The position numbers and the translations under genes are program-made. DNA of 64,000 nt. It comes from Devosia sp. GTDB taxonomy: Bacteria > Pseudomonadota > Alphaproteobacteria > Rhizobiales > Devosiaceae. The notes under the pieces are model-generated. The model was not told where the DNA came from and made no database searches. It was given only the letters and a program-made list of their open reading frames with translations. The stretch is taken from positions 124,001-188,000 of the forward strand of contig NZ_JAGIAW010000009.1 in assembly GCF_017744655.1 (NCBI RefSeq), in the 5' to 3' direction. Below, piece after piece: positions 15,991 through 25,637 of the stretch; within the stretch, counting starts at the first letter, position 1; each line of letters opens with the position of its first letter.

Positions 15991-18315
15991 ATGAAACTGC
16001 TGGCGCGGTTATACGCCATTGTCCTTGCGCTGATCGGCGTGGGGCTGGCGGGTGGTGGCCTATGGCTGATTACACTCGGAGGCTCGGCCTATTACGCCAT
16101 TGTCGGCGTGGTCTATCTTATTGCGGCGCTGCTGATGCTGCGTGACAAGGCGCTTGGCGGGCAGCTCGTGCTCCTCGTCGCCGTGCTGACCGTGCCCTGG
16201 GCCATCTGGGAAGCCGGATTTGAATTCTGGCCGCTCTTTGCCCGCCTCATGGCGCCGCTGGCGCTGGCCGGTTTCGCGCTCCTCTTCACGCCCGCTGTCG
16301 CAAAGCCTGCCAAGAGCGGCGCCTATTATGGCGGTGCGGCCCTTGCCGCCGTGCTCTTTGCCGTCGGTTTTGCCTTCGCCTTCCAGCCGCAGGGCGTCAT
16401 TCGCCCCTCCGCCGGCATTCCGGCCTATCAGCCGGCTGCCGGCGACAACACGCCGGCCAATTGGACTTCCTATGGTCGCACCACGGCGGGCCTGCGCTAT
16501 TCGCCCTTTGACCAGATCAACCGCGACAATGTGAAAGACCTTGATGTCGCCTGGACCTATCGTACGGGTCGCGGCGATATCGGGCTTGACCAGAACACGC
16601 CGCTGCAGATCGACAACCTCGTTTATTCCTGCACCACGTCCAACGTCATCATCGCCCTCGACGGCGACAGCGGCGAAGAGGTCTGGAAATTCGATCCCAA
16701 GGCCAGCGGCCCCTTCTGGCAGCGCTGCCGTGGCCTCGGTTACTTCGAACTCCCCGTCGACCAGCAGGCCGATGGCCAGCTCTGCAATACGCGCCTGATC
16801 ATGACCACCATGGACGCGCGCCTCTTTGCCATCGACGCCAAGACCGGCGTTGTCTGCCCCGATTTCGGCACCAATGGCGCCGTGTCGCTGGGCGAAAACA
16901 TGGGCGAGATCATCCCCGGCTTCTACTTCCAGACCTCGGCTCCGCTTGTCGCGCGCGACAAGATCGTGGTCGGCGGCTGGGTGGTCGATAACCAGATGGT
17001 CGGCGAACCCTCGGGCGTCATCCGCGCCTTCAACGCCGTCACCGGCGAACTCGACTGGGCCTGGGATCTCGGCAACCCTGCCATCACCAAGCTGCCCCCG
17101 CCGGGTGAAACCTATACCCGCGGCACGCCCAATATGTGGTCCACGGCCGCCTATGACGACAAGCTGGGCCTGATCTATGCCCCGCTCGGCAATACCACGC
17201 CGGACTACTTTGGCGGCAATCGCCCGGCCTTCTCGGACGAATACAACGCGAGTCTCGTCGCCCTCGACATCAACACCGGCCGCGAACGCTGGAAGTTCCG
17301 CACCGTCAACCACGACATCTGGGACTATGACCTGCCGAGCCAACCGGCCCTGCTCGATCTGCCCGATGGCAATGGCGGCACTGTTGCGGCCGTGCTGCAG
17401 ACCACCAAGCGCGGCCAGCTCTTCCTTCTTAATCGTGCGACCGGCGAGCCGCTGGCCGATGTCGAGGAAAAGCCCGTGCCCCAGACCGGGCATGTGCCGG
17501 AAGAATATCTCGCCCCCACCCAGCCCTATTCGGTCGGCATGCCCACGATCGGGGCGGAACACCTGACCGAAGCCAAGATGTGGGGGCTGACCATGTTCGA
17601 CCAGCTCATGTGCCGCATCGCCTTCAAGGAGCTGCGCTACGAGGGTGACTTCACCCCCATCGGGCTCGACTACGTGATCTCGCAGCCGGGCAATATCGGC
17701 GGCCTCAACTGGGGTTCGGTCTCGGTCGACATCCCCAATAACCGCGTCTTCGTCAACGACGTCCGCGCCCCGAGCAAGTTCGCCCTCGTGCCGCGCGACG
17801 ACTACGAAGCCTTCGCCGAAAGCGTCCATGCCGACGATACGGGCCACGGCCCCTCGCCCCAGCATGGCACGCCCTATGGCATGGCCACCGAAATGTGGGT
17901 CTCCCCGCTCGGCGTGCCCTGCGTCAACCCGCCCTTCGGCACTGTCACCGCGATCGACATGAACACCCGCCAGATCGCCTGGCAGGTGCCCGCCGGTACC
18001 GCCGAACAGCTCGGGCCGCTGGGGATCAAGACCAGGCTCCCCATGCCCATGGGCCTGCCGACCTATGCCGGCACCTCGGCCACGGCTGGTGGCCTCGTCT
18101 TCTTCGCTGGCTACCAGGACTATTACATCCGCGCCTACGACGCCGAAAACGGCAACGAAGTGTGGAAGTACCCGCTCCCGGTCGGCTCGAGCGCCACGCC
18201 GATGACCTATGTTTCCCCCGAAACGGGCAAGCAATATGTGGTCATTTCCGTCGGTGGCGCGCCCTATTCGGAAGACAAGGGCGACTACGTCATGGCCTTC
18301 GCCCTGCCCAACTGA
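15991..18315 (+). CDS. gcd: Membrane-bound PQQ-dependent glucose dehydrogenase
   Basis: A 774-aa quinoprotein glucose dehydrogenase that oxidises D-glucose to gluconolactone in the periplasm and passes electrons to ubiquinone. The first 140 residues form about five membrane spans; the rest is the eight-bladed PQQ propeller (starting NWTSYGRTTAGLRYSPFDQIN), with the family segments TPLQIDNLVYSCTT, RFTVNHD-like FRTVNHDIWDYDLPSQP and GWGSVSVD-like regions. Length is normal for Gcd. ATG 15991 follows CAGGTG. No pqq biosynthesis genes are in the window, so activity depends on PQQ made or imported elsewhere. In soil bacteria this enzyme drives gluconate formation and phosphate solubilisation. Confidence 0.94.
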   Translation: MKLLARLYAIVLALIGVGLAGGGLWLITLGGSAYYAIVGVVYLIAALLMLRDKALGGQLVLLVAVLTVPWAIWEAGFEFWPLFARLMAPLALAGFALLFTPAVAKPAKSGAYYGGAALAAVLFAVGFAFAFQPQGVIRPSAGIPAYQPAAGDNTPANWTSYGRTTAGLRYSPFDQINRDNVKDLDVAWTYRTGRGDIGLDQNTPLQIDNLVYSCTTSNVIIALDGDSGEEVWKFDPKASGPFWQRCRGLGYFELPVDQQADGQLCNTRLIMTTMDARLFAIDAKTGVVCPDFGTNGAVSLGENMGEIIPGFYFQTSAPLVARDKIVVGGWVVDNQMVGEPSGVIRAFNAVTGELDWAWDLGNPAITKLPPPGETYTRGTPNMWSTAAYDDKLGLIYAPLGNTTPDYFGGNRPAFSDEYNASLVALDINTGRERWKFRTVNHDIWDYDLPSQPALLDLPDGNGGTVAAVLQTTKRGQLFLLNRATGEPLADVEEKPVPQTGHVPEEYLAPTQPYSVGMPTIGAEHLTEAKMWGLTMFDQLMCRIAFKELRYEGDFTPIGLDYVISQPGNIGGLNWGSVSVDIPNNRVFVNDVRAPSKFALVPRDDYEAFAESVHADDTGHGPSPQHGTPYGMATEMWVSPLGVPCVNPPFGTVTAIDMNTRQIAWQVPAGTAEQLGPLGIKTRLPMPMGLPTYAGTSATAGGLVFFAGYQDYYIRAYDAENGNEVWKYPLPVGSSATPMTYVSPETGKQYVVISVGGAPYSEDKGDYVMAFALPN

Positions 18316-18338
18316 CTTTTTGGGCTTTTACGCCTCAG

Positions 18339-18372
18339 CCCCTTCCCGCCTCGCGTGGGGAGGGGTTTCTTT
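18339..18372 (+). terminator. Probable terminator after gcd
   Basis: Arms CCCCTTCCC (18339-18347) and GGGGAGGGG (18357-18365), paired with one G-T wobble around a 9-base loop, precede TTTCTTTT. It lies 24 bases after the gcd stop. Confidence 0.6.
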
Positions 18373-18389
18373 TGGCCGTACCCAGCACA

Positions 18390-18660
18390 AAACCCCGGCC
18401 GGCGTCACCGCCTCCGGTTGGGGAGCAGAGATAGGCAGACCCCGAGGTGGCATTTGCTCCTTGGGACTATTTTAGACGGGGCAAAAGCCACCCCGGGGGC
18501 CGGGTTTTTGGACGACATCCACAGCGCCTCTTGATCGCTCGTCGCGAGGGACCGATGCCCGAACCCGCTTTCCCATGCGAACGGGACCGCGACCGGCACA
18601 CCCCGCTCAGTTCGCATGCAGACCTGCCCGTGCGAGGTGATGGGTTTTAATCTAAACTCC
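18390..18660. other. Structured non-coding stretch with several inverted repeats
   Basis: No convincing gene is seen in the 370 bases between gcd and the next gene. The stretch contains an imperfect hairpin near 18440-18498 (arms 18446-18460 and 18478-18492 match at 13 of 15 positions, and pairing continues outward), a GC hairpin at about 18393-18424, and a perfect 9-base inverted pair CATGCGAAC (18574-18582) and GTTCGCATG (18610-18618). It may be a dispersed repeat or a structured RNA. A 70-codon open frame on the minus strand (18405-18617) overlaps it but has no ribosome-binding site that I can support. Confidence 0.45.
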
Positions 18661-18685
18661 TGCCGGGGACCGGGGATAAGTTTTT

Positions 18686-19207
18686 TCAGAGCGAATTTTC
18701 GTCGGCCGGCGGCCCCAGCCGCGCCGCGCGCCCGGCGGCAAAGCCGGCTTCATAAATCCGGCTTTCCTTGGCATTCATCAGTTTGACGAGCGCCGCGCGC
18801 ATATCGCGGCCTTTTGACGTCTTGAGCTCGAAGGGCGGCACTTCGGCGCGCAGCCGCGCCACCGGCAAGGTCGGGCCGCCCACGCGCCACACCCGGCAAT
18901 TCGCCTTGCCATCCCAAAAGGCATGGCGATTTTCAAAATCCTCCAGCGCCGCCAGCACCTGGCCCAATTGCACCGCGAGCCCGGCGAAATTTTGCGCCGC
19001 GACCGGCAGCCGATCGGCCGGCTTTTTGAGAAACGGCCGGCAATCGCAGATCAACCCTTCCACCGTGGCCCGCTCGATATTTCCCACCGGCGCCTCCGGC
19101 TTTTTGGCGGCGATGGCGCAAATGTCCTTGTGGAGGGCGGAGAGACGGAGCCAGAGGGATTCGTGGCGTTCGGCGAGGAAGTGGGAGATTTGAGAAGGGG
19201 TGGGCAT
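18686..19207 (-). CDS. Hypothetical protein, 173 aa
   Basis: A 173-aa cytosolic protein without signal peptide or membrane span; mostly helical, with four cysteines or fewer (DICAI, LICDCRPFL, NCRVW) and Arg/Lys-rich stretches. No family was recognised. The ATG at 19207 follows a GGCAGGAGAC ribosome-binding site. Base composition is GC-rich like the chromosome, unlike the KAP gene 76 bases upstream on the same strand, so it is probably resident DNA rather than a partner brought in with it. Confidence 0.65.
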   Translation of the reverse strand: MPTPSQISHFLAERHESLWLRLSALHKDICAIAAKKPEAPVGNIERATVEGLICDCRPFLKKPADRLPVAAQNFAGLAVQLGQVLAALEDFENRHAFWDGKANCRVWRVGGPTLPVARLRAEVPPFELKTSKGRDMRAALVKLMNAKESRIYEAGFAAGRAARLGPPADENSL

Positions 19208-19283
19208 GCATGTCTCCTGCCAAATGGACGGCCCAGCCTACAATGCCAACCAAGGGCGCGGATAACTTTGCTGATTTTCCCCT

Positions 19284-22200
19284 CTAGCCGCGTATCTTTA
19301 GCTCTCGGGGAAGCAAATCTTTGACCTTGCGAAGAGCTCGCTTGATGTCCCCTTCGACACCAGACGTAACTCGGAGTTTCTCGTTAATTCGTGCCCTAAA
19401 TTCTGAGGTGGCCGGTGACGGAGAAATAAATTCATCCCGATTACTGCGGATAACTTTCTCAATCCAATTGATGTATTGAGTAGTTGGGGATGATATGATT
19501 CGTTTGAAGCTATTATTCAAAATATCTGTAGAATTTGAAGTTGACATGTCGATCATATAGTCGCCGGCAATGTCAATGATGGCTTTTATTCTATCGGTAT
19601 CGTTTGTCGAATTCGCGACTTCCCATAACTTCGCGGACATATTTTTTCGGATATTATCTGGCAATAATGGTACTGCCATAGAAATATTAGGGGCAATGTG
19701 TCTAATGTTTTCGGCTAAACTTTCGGTCCGAAGTGTTTCAATAATTGCGTCGGAAAGACTGACACCAACTGATACTCGGTATCCGCCTGATTTTATCTTT
19801 TCGGCTATTTTTAGTTTGACGCTGTTGGGCGCCGATATTGCGCGTCGCCATTCGTCTCCGGAAAGATTTTTTAGGTATCGTTGAAGGTGGGTTCTCAGCG
19901 GTCTGCTGGCAAGGCCTATTTGGGTTCTCAAAAGCCAGTAGATCGGTAGCTCAGCGGACTCTTCAACAGGTGCCTTGGCGAAGTTGGTTACCAAGTCATC
20001 TATACCACCCATATTTCTAAGCAACTTGTCCGCTTTTTCAGCGGGCAAGTACTCAGCCAGAAAAGGGGCCCATAGCAACAGTTGGTCTCTGCTTGGGAAA
20101 AACGAATAGTTTTCGTCGGTGATCCTCTCAATGATCCGGGATCCAACGGCAAACAGCATGGGGTTTGCGCTGATATTGCTAAGGGCCACGCGCCCCATAT
20201 AAGTTCGCCGAATATATTCAGATGCCCCGGTGATCACGGGGTCGCTCGCTTCAACCGCCGAAAGCGTGGGAGTGATTACACTTTCAATCTGCCTGCCGCG
20301 AGCATCAAAGCCGACGGGCGCGGTGGTTGGGGCGAACATGATTATTAATGCCAGCGCGGCTGCCTTGGCCTCATCGCCGCTCCCTGCACTTACTACTGCA
20401 GCATTCAAGGTTCCACTTATTGCTGCTTCGGATATTCCTGCCTTCGCAACGGTGGACTGCGCTGCGGCAGCAATCGATAGCAGAAGGACCATGTTTTGTG
20501 TGGGGTCTGGTCTCTGATCGCCAAGTCTAGCCAAAACGAATTTTGCCAAATCATTCCATGGCAACTTCCAGTTCAACGACACTATTGTTCTGACGAAATC
20601 TACAGGATTTCGGGGGCCATCGTCCGTTCCTGGCCAGTTGACTATTGCGTCTATGGTAAGATTGGCGTCCGACCTCGGCTCTAAGCCTTGGGCCAAGGCC
20701 CCGGGCGCCGAAGACAACTCGTCAAGGACGCGAACGGTGAACCATGCTGAGATCGGAAGAGCTACGATACGATACCGTGAGCCAGCAATCTCGTGGAACC
20801 GCCGTTGCAATCTGGCCCAAGACGTCGCGTTCGCCACGCGTCTGTCGAAAATTTCGAAGCTTTCTGTGTCTTGACGTGGTCGAGTTGCGACGTCTCCAAC
20901 CCACCTAGTTTCCAGCCCCGACCGAAGCGTTTCAAACAGAATACCTTGTTGATCAAAACTCAGTCGATCATGCAGCGCACCAAAACCCTCTAGCTCGGCG
21001 TCGCCCACCTCGCCAATCCTGTCCACCCCCAACAGTTCGCCGGCTAAGGCGGACCATGTTGACTTCATGGTGAGATCGTCAGCGATTTCTAGCCGCGAGA
21101 GCATGCGGGCTTTCGCAAAAATGCTCGCCGCAGTCGCGCTTCCGACGTCGGTAATGATGTTTTCAAGGACGTCTACAAAGCCGGACTGAGAGGACAGCAG
21201 TTGCAACTGCTCAAGCTCTCCGTCTTCAACAGCGGCGCGGATTGGTGCCGACAAAATTACTTGAGCGGCAACATCAAGATCGACGCCAAAGTGCACTGCC
21301 GCGAGTTGCTGCACCAAGTCTGGTGTGCGTGGTAAAAGTGAACGCTGATAGTTGCTTAGCTGGTCGTGCGGAGCAAACCCATCCTGCGCAATCTTCTCCC
21401 GAACCAGCAAGTAGGCTGCTTGAATTTCGAGTGGAATTTCCCCGCTTTGAACGCGAGAAAGCGCAACTAGTTGGTTAATGAAAAGCTTCATTTCCCGAGG
21501 GGTCTTGCGGGTAGCGCGCGCGTCGCCAGCTCGCCCAACGGTATGCCCTTCAGATCTGTGTCGATCAAAAAGATTGCGCACCTTTTCCAATGTCTGCCCG
21601 TCGTGTTCGGGAAAGGCTAGCTTCAGGTGGGCGAGAAGGAAACGTCGCGAGTCGACTTGTATTGGGGGAGGAACGATCAGAGAAAGATCGAAACTTTTAT
21701 CAATGAATGATTGATACTCCGACCGCGCTGAATCTGATGCGTTGGGGGCAAATACCTTCTCAATGGCCAACGGCGAGAACGGCACCAGCAGCCACACTCG
21801 ATCGGCGACTCCGTTATGTTGCCAACCGGTGCGGTCGAAAAATGACTGCATTGTCGCCCAAAACGCCCGCGCCTCTTCTTTGTCGAGACGGTCGAGGTTG
21901 TCGACCACCACAAGCAGGCGCTTGTCATGGCCGAGTACTAGCTCACACAGCTTCAGAAAAGCAGTGCGGAACTGGTGTATCGAATCCGCAGCGTCTGTTT
22001 TCCAGTAGTGCTGAACTTCCCCCTCTGTTTTTTGCAGGAATATCGAAGATATTTTGATATCATCGAGCTCCTTTTGACTTTCAGCTCCGAATAGCCATTT
22101 ACTGGCAGAGAGTGGTAGCATTTCCTTAAGGTAATACAACAACGTAGCCACTATTAGCGGTGCGAATACCGCTCCTAGAGCTAGGGTGTTCCACCACGCC

Positions 22201-22703
22201 TCGAATGCTTCGGGCCAGCCGCCGGGGTATGCACCGAAAAGTCTCAAGCCCGGAGGAACAACCAGCAGAGAGAAGATGAGTATCTTCCCGTGTCTTCGCA
22301 GAATGGCTTGCTTGGTGGTCGTTGTAGACTCGTGCTTGTCCCAAATATCCTTGCGGATGGCTTCCCGTTGGGCCTCATTTAGCAAGGTATCGAACCTTGT
22401 ACGCATAGAGTCTAGGAAGGCACGCCGGAGGCCATCCCCTTCGTGCGCCCATGCGTCATAAAGAAATGTTTCGACCTTCGATCCGCCGTCGGAGTCGTTA
22501 TCTTGCAACGCCGCCCGCAGCATCCGAACGACGCTGGATTTTCCGCTGCCCCAGTCACCCAAGAGAGCGATCGAATGTGGAACATAAGAGTCCGCTGCTC
22601 TTGCTCGGACTAATTGCTCGAGTTCTAGAGCGAGCTTTTTGTGTGGTCCAAATTCGTCATTCTCAACCGGCAAGTCCGGAAGTAGATGTGTAGTCTTCTG
22701 CAT
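19284..22703 (-). CDS. KAP-family P-loop NTPase, membrane-inserted, low GC
   Basis: A 1139-aa STAND-like P-loop ATPase of the KAP group. Walker A GDWGSGKSS lies at residues 49-57, followed by the KAP-type ETFLYDAWAHEGDGLRRAF segment (78-96). Two membrane spans are inserted in the ATPase domain (about 140-158 and 172-192), as in typical KAP proteins. Walker B is LLVVVDNLDRLD (263-274) with the characteristic DNLDR. The remaining 700 residues are helical and of unknown fold, possibly a sensor. GC content is visibly lower than in neighbours, especially from 19.3 to 20.4 kb, which implies transfer. KAP ATPases often occur in phage-defence genes; no effector gene is adjacent. A GGGGGA ribosome-binding site precedes ATG 22703. 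Confidence 0.88.
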   Translation of the reverse strand: MQKTTHLLPDLPVENDEFGPHKKLALELEQLVRARAADSYVPHSIALLGDWGSGKSSVVRMLRAALQDNDSDGGSKVETFLYDAWAHEGDGLRRAFLDSMRTRFDTLLNEAQREAIRKDIWDKHESTTTTKQAILRRHGKILIFSLLVVPPGLRLFGAYPGGWPEAFEAWWNTLALGAVFAPLIVATLLYYLKEMLPLSASKWLFGAESQKELDDIKISSIFLQKTEGEVQHYWKTDAADSIHQFRTAFLKLCELVLGHDKRLLVVVDNLDRLDKEEARAFWATMQSFFDRTGWQHNGVADRVWLLVPFSPLAIEKVFAPNASDSARSEYQSFIDKSFDLSLIVPPPIQVDSRRFLLAHLKLAFPEHDGQTLEKVRNLFDRHRSEGHTVGRAGDARATRKTPREMKLFINQLVALSRVQSGEIPLEIQAAYLLVREKIAQDGFAPHDQLSNYQRSLLPRTPDLVQQLAAVHFGVDLDVAAQVILSAPIRAAVEDGELEQLQLLSSQSGFVDVLENIITDVGSATAASIFAKARMLSRLEIADDLTMKSTWSALAGELLGVDRIGEVGDAELEGFGALHDRLSFDQQGILFETLRSGLETRWVGDVATRPRQDTESFEIFDRRVANATSWARLQRRFHEIAGSRYRIVALPISAWFTVRVLDELSSAPGALAQGLEPRSDANLTIDAIVNWPGTDDGPRNPVDFVRTIVSLNWKLPWNDLAKFVLARLGDQRPDPTQNMVLLLSIAAAAQSTVAKAGISEAAISGTLNAAVVSAGSGDEAKAAALALIIMFAPTTAPVGFDARGRQIESVITPTLSAVEASDPVITGASEYIRRTYMGRVALSNISANPMLFAVGSRIIERITDENYSFFPSRDQLLLWAPFLAEYLPAEKADKLLRNMGGIDDLVTNFAKAPVEESAELPIYWLLRTQIGLASRPLRTHLQRYLKNLSGDEWRRAISAPNSVKLKIAEKIKSGGYRVSVGVSLSDAIIETLRTESLAENIRHIAPNISMAVPLLPDNIRKNMSAKLWEVANSTNDTDRIKAIIDIAGDYMIDMSTSNSTDILNNSFKRIISSPTTQYINWIEKVIRSNRDEFISPSPATSEFRARINEKLRVTSGVEGDIKRALRKVKDLLPRELKIRG

Positions 22704-22739
22704 AGCGTTCCCCCACAGCTAAACTCTGGAGAAACAGTC

Positions 22740-22773
22740 TGTACGTCAACCGCTAGTTGAGCTGTTGCGTACA
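22740..22773. promoter_or_regulatory. Inverted repeat upstream of the KAP gene
   Basis: TGTACG (22740-22745) and CGTACA (22768-22773) are perfect inverted arms, with a nested CAAC/GTTG pair inside. The site lies 37 bases upstream of the KAP start codon. It could be an operator or a small hairpin; the assignment is weak. Confidence 0.3.
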
Positions 22774-22876
22774 CGACGGTCTGCTTTTCTCGGGGCTATC
22801 GGGCTGCTGCCGATAAGTCCAAAACCTTGCAGCACGGCCGAATGATATTTTCTTGCCTAGAGGCCGTGGTGTTTGA

Positions 22877-24682
22877 CTACTCGTCGCCCATCTTCAGCGC
22901 CTTGATAAACGCTTCCTGCGGGATGTTCACATTCCCGTACTGACGCATCTTGGCTTTGCCCTTTTTCTGCTTGTCCAAGAGCTTGCGTTTACGCGTCGCG
23001 TCGCCGCCATAGCACTTCGCCGTCACGTCCTTGCGCATCGCGCGCACAGTTTCGCGGGCAATGATCTTGCCGCCGATGGCGGCCTGGATCGGGATGACGA
23101 ACAGATGCGGCGGGATCAGCTCCTTGAGCTTTTCGCACATCAGGCGGCCGCGCGATTCGGCGACGGACCTATGCACCAGCATGGAGAGCGCGTCGACCGG
23201 TTCGGCATTGACCAGGATCGAGAGCTTCACCAGATCGCCCTCGCGATGGGTATCGAGGTGATAATCGAAACTCGCATAGCCCTTCGAGATCGATTTTAGG
23301 CGATCGTAGAAGTCAAAGACCACTTCATTGAGCGGCAGGTCATATTCGACCATGGCGCGATTGCCGACATAGGAAAGGTTGTTCTGGATGCCGCGGCGGT
23401 CCTGGCAGAGTTTTAGGATCGCGCCGAGATATTCGTCGGGCGTCAGGATGGTCGCCTTGATCCAGGGCTCGCGGATTTCCTCGATCTTCATCACATCCGG
23501 CAGGTCGGCCGGATTGTGCAGCATGATCGTCTCGCCATTGGTCATCTGGACCTCGTAGACCACCGAAGGGGCGGTGGCGATGAGATCGAGATCGAACTCG
23601 CGGGAGAGGCGCTCCTGGATGATTTCGAGGTGGAGGAGCCCGAGGAAGCCGCAGCGGAAGCCGAAGCCGAGCGCAGCAGACGTTTCCATTTCGAAGGAGA
23701 AGCTGGCGTCGTTGAGGCGCAGCTTGCCCATGGCGGCGCGCAGCTCGTCGAAGTCCGACGCATCGACCGGGAAGAGGCCGCAGAACACCACAGGCTGGGC
23801 CGGACGGAAGTCGGGCAGCGGGGTTTCGGTCGGCTTGCGATCATCGGTGATGGTATCGCCGACATTGGTATCGGCGACTTCCTTGATCGAGGCGGTGAAG
23901 ACGCCGAGTTCGCCGGGGGTCAGTTCCTTGACTTCCACCAGTTTCGGGGTCTGCACGGCGACGCGATCGAGCTCGTAGACGGCGCCTGAGGCCATCATGC
24001 GGATGCGCTGGCCCTTCTTCATCACGCCATCCATGATGCGGACGAGAACGACGACGCCCAGATACGTATCGTACCAGCTATCGACGAGCAGGGCTTTTAG
24101 CGGCGCATTGATGTCGCCCTTGGGGGCGGGGAGGCGCTGGACGATGGCTTCGAGCACGGTGTCGATGCCCAGGCCGGTCTTGGCCGAGATTTCGAGCGCG
24201 TCGGATGCGTCGATGCCGATGACGTCCTCGATCTGCTGTTTGACGCGCGGAATATCGGCTGCGGGCAGGTCGACCTTGTTGAGGACGGGGACGATCTCGT
24301 GGTTGGCATCGAGCGCGTGATAGACATTGGCGAGGGTCTGCGCCTCGACGCCCTGGGAGGCGTCGACGACGAGGAGCGAGCCTTCGACGGCGGCCATGGA
24401 GCGGCTGACTTCATAGGCGAAGTCGACGTGTCCGGGCGTGTCGATGAGGTTGAGAACGTAGTTCTCGCCGTCCTGCGCCTTGTAGTTGAGGCGCACGGTC
24501 TGCGCCTTGATGGTGATGCCGCGCTCGCGCTCGATATCCATCGAGTCGAGGACCTGTTCCTTCATCTCGCGCAGGTCGAGGCCACCGGTCATCTGGATGA
24601 GGCGGTCGGCGAGCGTGGATTTGCCATGGTCGATGTGAGCGACGATGGAGAAATTGCGGATATTTTTAAGCGGCGTGGTCAT
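22877..24682 (-). CDS. lepA: Elongation factor 4 (LepA)
   Basis: A 601-aa translational GTPase that acts on stalled or wrongly translocated ribosomes. The G1 motif [13 protein letters not shown], switch segment with [15 protein letters not shown]3 DTPGHVDF and G4 NKVD are visible, and the LepA-specific C-terminal domain ends near [20 protein letters not shown]. The ATG at 24682 gives the usual [20 protein letters not shown] start; upstream in-frame codons lack similarity. The gene is divergent from the extensin-family gene. Confidence 0.97.
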   Translation of the reverse strand: MTTPLKNIRNFSIVAHIDHGKSTLADRLIQMTGGLDLREMKEQVLDSMDIERERGITIKAQTVRLNYKAQDGENYVLNLIDTPGHVDFAYEVSRSMAAVEGSLLVVDASQGVEAQTLANVYHALDANHEIVPVLNKVDLPAADIPRVKQQIEDVIGIDASDALEISAKTGLGIDTVLEAIVQRLPAPKGDINAPLKALLVDSWYDTYLGVVVLVRIMDGVMKKGQRIRMMASGAVYELDRVAVQTPKLVEVKELTPGELGVFTASIKEVADTNVGDTITDDRKPTETPLPDFRPAQPVVFCGLFPVDASDFDELRAAMGKLRLNDASFSFEMETSAALGFGFRCGFLGLLHLEIIQERLSREFDLDLIATAPSVVYEVQMTNGETIMLHNPADLPDVMKIEEIREPWIKATILTPDEYLGAILKLCQDRRGIQNNLSYVGNRAMVEYDLPLNEVVFDFYDRLKSISKGYASFDYHLDTHREGDLVKLSILVNAEPVDALSMLVHRSVAESRGRLMCEKLKELIPPHLFVIPIQAAIGGKIIARETVRAMRKDVTAKCYGGDATRKRKLLDKQKKGKAKMRQYGNVNIPQEAFIKALKMGDE

Positions 24683-24774
24683 TCGCGCCTGATAGCAGAA
24701 GGCGGGGAGCGGAGAAAGATGGTTTCCGTGGGGTAAACGGCAACGTTTATGCATGGGCGCGCGTTTGCAGCGAC

Positions 24775-25635
24775 ATGGCTTTTCCCCTTCGCGCATTCGC
24801 CGCTCTTTTGGTGCTCGCTCCGGTCTCCGTCCCGGCGCAGGATTTTTTCAAACCCCTCGAGGATTTTGTCGAGGATCTGGTGCCGCAAAGGGCCCAGGCG
24901 ACGAAGCCCGTGCCCAAAGCGGCAGAGGTAAAGGAAGCGGCTGAGACGCCGCCGCCTTTGCCAAAACCGCGGCCGGAAGGTTTGGGTGAGGAGGAGCCGG
25001 AAGCGCCAGTTGCGCCGGAAGCAGCGCCAGCTCCCGAACCGGCGCCTCCCGCCGAAGAAGTAGTTGACGATGATCGAATTTACCAGACAGCCTGCCCGGC
25101 GGTGATTTCAGGGGCCGTGGTCGCAAAAATGCTGCCGCCGATTGCCGACGGCGTGTGCATGGCGCAATCGCCGCTCGAGGTTACGGGGTTGAACCTCAAT
25201 GGCAAAACGGTCGAACTGACCAGCCCGATCCAGACCAACTGCGAAATGGCGACGGCGCTGGTGGATTGGGCTCAGGACGTCAACGCTTATGCCAAGGCGG
25301 CGCTCGATAGCGAACTCACGGCGCTGCAGACGGGCACGAGCTATATGTGCCGGGCCCGCGTTGGCGGGGCGGAGCAGTTCACCTCGGAACACGGTTTTGC
25401 CAATGCGATCGATGTGGTCGGTTTCACGCTGGCCGACGGCCGCAGCATTGCGGTGAAGGAGGACTGGCTACCGGCGACAACACCCGAGGCGAAGCTGCTC
25501 AGGCAATCACATGGCGCGGCATGCGGGAAATTTACGACCGTGCTCGGCCCCGAGGCCAATGCCGATCACGAAGATCATCTGCATCTCGACCTCGGGTGTC
25601 ATGGGCAGACCTGCACGGCGCAGATCTGTGAATAG
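24775..25635 (+). CDS. Extensin-family secreted protein
   Basis: A 286-aa exported protein. The signal peptide ([20 protein letters not shown], cleavage about residue 21) is followed by a low-complexity Pro/Glu/Ala linker (about 45-96) and an extensin-like C-terminal domain (about 104-286). That domain has the family segments [22 protein letters not shown] and the end [14 protein letters not shown], and conserved cysteines. The HxxAxD/HLH arrangement resembles that of D-Ala-D-Ala-type zinc peptidases, so a peptidoglycan role is plausible but unproven. Confidence 0.88.
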   Translation: MAFPLRAFAALLVLAPVSVPAQDFFKPLEDFVEDLVPQRAQATKPVPKAAEVKEAAETPPPLPKPRPEGLGEEEPEAPVAPEAAPAPEPAPPAEEVVDDDRIYQTACPAVISGAVVAKMLPPIADGVCMAQSPLEVTGLNLNGKTVELTSPIQTNCEMATALVDWAQDVNAYAKAALDSELTALQTGTSYMCRARVGGAEQFTSEHGFANAIDVVGFTLADGRSIAVKEDWLPATTPEAKLLRQSHGAACGKFTTVLGPEANADHEDHLHLDLGCHGQTCTAQICE

Positions 25636-25637
25636 AC

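Noticed and set aside
16060..18234. A 724-codon open frame on the minus strand opposite gcd
   Set aside because: It is antisense to a full, well-supported glucose dehydrogenase. Long antisense frames are common in GC-rich DNA because of codon bias, and the translation is His/Gly/Arg-rich without domain character.
18405..18617. A 70-codon minus-strand frame behind gcd
   Set aside because: It coincides with the inverted-repeat stretch and has no supported start signal; treated as part of a structured or repeat region.
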